From contig NZ_LCZJ02000037.1 in the NCBI RefSeq assembly GCF_001012825.1, forward strand, positions 79,637 through 143,636: DNA of 64,000 nt, in the 5' to 3' direction. The position numbers were made by a program, and so were the translations under genes. Below the pieces are notes generated by a model. It was not told where the DNA came from. It saw only the letters and a program-made list of their open reading frames with translations, and ran no database searches. This stretch comes from Paenibacillus etheri (GTDB lineage: Bacteria; Bacillota; Bacilli; Paenibacillales; Paenibacillaceae). Of this stretch, positions 62,585 through 64,000 are shown one piece after another. The stretch's first letter is position 1; each line of letters opens with the position of its first letter.

Positions 62585-64000
62585 TTATCTGCCGACTGTG
62601 CCGGTGGAATTAATCAATTTGTCGAGCAGTTCATCAAAAGTAGTCATAAAACGCGCAGCGGCACTATAAGCATGCTGGAATACGAGCATATTCGACATTT
62701 CTTCATCCAGTGATACTCCGCTGACAGATTGGCGACGGGAGTTAACCTGCTCTACCAGATAATCTGAGTTATCTGTCTGACGCGCAGCCTCCTGTGATTG
62801 GATACCCAACTGGCCAACCATAGAGCCTAAAAGCCCACCCACAGTATTGCTAACTTTACCGTCCGGCGTAGTGAATTTACTATCCTTCAGGTTTGTCAGC
62901 AAGAGTGCCAAGGTGTTATTTCCTTTAACGACCTGCGTATTCCCAGCTGCATCTACAGTAGTGCGCAACGAGGTTGCGAATAAACCTACATCCTCAGCAA
63001 TTTCTGGATTCAACTTGATCGTTCCAGCGTCACCAGAGGTTACAAAGAAATCACGACCGGAGCTTCCATCCATCGCATAACCTAACTTGTGAAGCCCGTT
63101 CAAGCCTTTGACAATGGTCTTAGCGTCCTCATACATCGTTGCTCCCTTAGGCATTGCCTGACCAGCTGCCAAAGTAACTACGGTACCATCCGTTTGTGTA
63201 ATCTTTACATCATTAGTCAACACTGTACCTTCAGGAAGATTGGAACCTGCCGGTATTGTAATTTCAACGTCACCAGTAGCAATCGTACTAGCCATATCGT
63301 TGAGTTGTTTCTTGTAGTCGGTAACATAAGTATTTTTGGAGAAAATCATTCCGTAAGCTTCGCCGCCCTTCAAAGTGCCGGCGGCATAAGCATTATTAAG
63401 AAATGCACTATCTACGGTTGCAGTAATTTCTCCGCCCTCTACCAGTGGCTGTCCACCCAGAGAAACGTTATAACCAGCTTCCGTCTCCACAACGGTAATA
63501 TTAGCAATCTTGGATAGCTTGTCCGCCATCAGATCGCGTTGATCGCGTAAATCATTTGCCTGATCGCCCATACCTTCGATCTTATAGATCGATTTATTCA
63601 AGTCCGCGATAGCGGTCAGGTAACCCTGAGCCTCTTTTGCTTTAACCTCAATATTAGTAGTTAGATCCCGATCAAGATTATCTAATTGCGTGCTCATATA
63701 ATTCATGGCATCCGTCAAAGACTGTGCAGTTTGCACTACAATCTTACGAGCAGTAGGATCCTCAGGGTTTTTACTAAGGTCAGACCATGATTTCCAGAAG
63801 TTATCTAGAACTGTACGGATACCTGTATCCGATGGTTCATTAACAATCGCTTCTAGTTTAGAGAGGGTATCTGCTTGAAGTTTCCAGTTTCCAAATGCAG
63901 AATTCTCACCACGGTACTGATCATCCAAAAACATTTCCCGAATCCGATCGATAGATGAGAATTCCACCCCTGTACCCATTTGGCCAGGAACGGTAGATTT
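62585..64000 (-). CDS. flgK: Flagellar hook-associated protein 1 (FlgK), 5' end outside window
   Basis: 471 residues are visible; the frame is open to the right edge. The first residues at the edge read KSTVPGQMGTGVEFSSIDRIRE, so about 55-60 N-terminal residues are missing. The C-terminal DEEMSNMLVFQHAYSAAARFMTTFDELLDKLI is diagnostic. It forms the hook-filament junction. ATG 63979 in the track of the frame is internal, not the start. Confidence 0.95.
   Translation of the reverse strand, partial: KSTVPGQMGTGVEFSSIDRIREMFLDDQYRGENSAFGNWKLQADTLSKLEAIVNEPSDTGIRTVLDNFWKSWSDLSKNPEDPTARKIVVQTAQSLTDAMNYMSTQLDNLDRDLTTNIEVKAKEAQGYLTAIADLNKSIYKIEGMGDQANDLRDQRDLMADKLSKIANITVVETEAGYNVSLGGQPLVEGGEITATVDSAFLNNAYAAGTLKGGEAYGMIFSKNTYVTDYKKQLNDMASTIATGDVEITIPAGSNLPEGTVLTNDVKITQTDGTVVTLAAGQAMPKGATMYEDAKTIVKGLNGLHKLGYAMDGSSGRDFFVTSGDAGTIKLNPEIAEDVGLFATSLRTTVDAAGNTQVVKGNNTLALLLTNLKDSKFTTPDGKVSNTVGGLLGSMVGQLGIQSQEAARQTDNSDYLVEQVNSRRQSVSGVSLDEEMSNMLVFQHAYSAAARFMTTFDELLDKLINSTGTVGR

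Noticed and set aside
1-64000. CRISPR array, prophage, tRNA or rRNA genes
   Set aside because: No regularly spaced direct repeats with unique spacers, no phage structural or integrase genes, and no tRNA/rRNA-like sequence were noticed on either strand by reading; a computed scan could still find a missed tRNA.

Overview
The window looks like chromosomal DNA of a Paenibacillus-type Firmicute (endospore-former relative, probably Paenibacillus sensu lato). The reasons are the gene order flgK-flgL-DUF6470-fliW-csrA-hag-flaG-fliD-fliS-fliT-hpf-secA-prfB (the same backbone as Bacillus subtilis), S-layer-homology (SLH) and VanW/G5 wall proteins, strong AGGAGG ribosome-binding sites, and a Gram-positive type IV pilus (T4P) set without a secretin. 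No tRNA, rRNA or CRISPR array was seen.

Layout. (1) 1-2450: the 3' part of a VanW/G5 wall protein, a small CBS-domain protein, and a secreted IseA-like inhibitor of cell-wall endopeptidases. (2) 2743-18351: a T4P locus. On the minus strand it runs pilB-pilT-pilC-major pseudopilin-(terminator)-pilD-fused pilMN-pilO. Upstream lies a divergent 1537-residue exported multidomain protein (likely pilus-linked adhesin), then a second minus-strand set of three minor pilins. (3) 18540-22894: an esterase, then a UPF0261/Tm-1-like gene plus a PEP-hydrolase-like gene, next to an AraC-type regulator whose sensor half is itself a PEP-hydrolase-like barrel. (4) 23565-32125: a complete arginine pathway, argC-J-B-D-F-G-H, with ArgR-like palindromes in front of argC. 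(5) 32301-38150: YitT, prfB with its programmed +1 frameshift, secA and hpf. (6) 38380-41930: an SLH protein, a frameshifted IS110-family element, and a cold-shock protein gene. (7) 42165-64000: the late flagellar region, with a split legionaminic-acid pathway and a Maf glycosyltransferase inserted on both sides of flagellin (hag).

How the genes cooperate. PtmE-, LegB-, LegC-, LegH-, LegG-, LegI- and LegF-like enzymes would make CMP-legionaminic acid (or a derivative shaped by two Gfo/Idh/MocA oxidoreductases and a DUF2920-like hydrolase). Maf would attach it to an enlarged 559-residue flagellin. Flagellin production appears controlled by a sigma-D promoter and by FliW-CsrA acting on a GGA-loop hairpin in the hag leader. 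flaG-fliD-fliS-fliT has its own sigma-D promoter.

Structures not explained by genes. There are two copies of a ~95-bp dispersed element (2481-2574 and 19414-19509) and two copies of a ~160-bp imperfect palindrome with co-varying arms (26371-26532 and 34511-34665). There is also a degenerate repeat near 23.2 kb, a possible IS110 bridge RNA at 41410-41590, and a structured leader before the pseudopilin gene. All family names rest on reading the translations, since no database search was possible.
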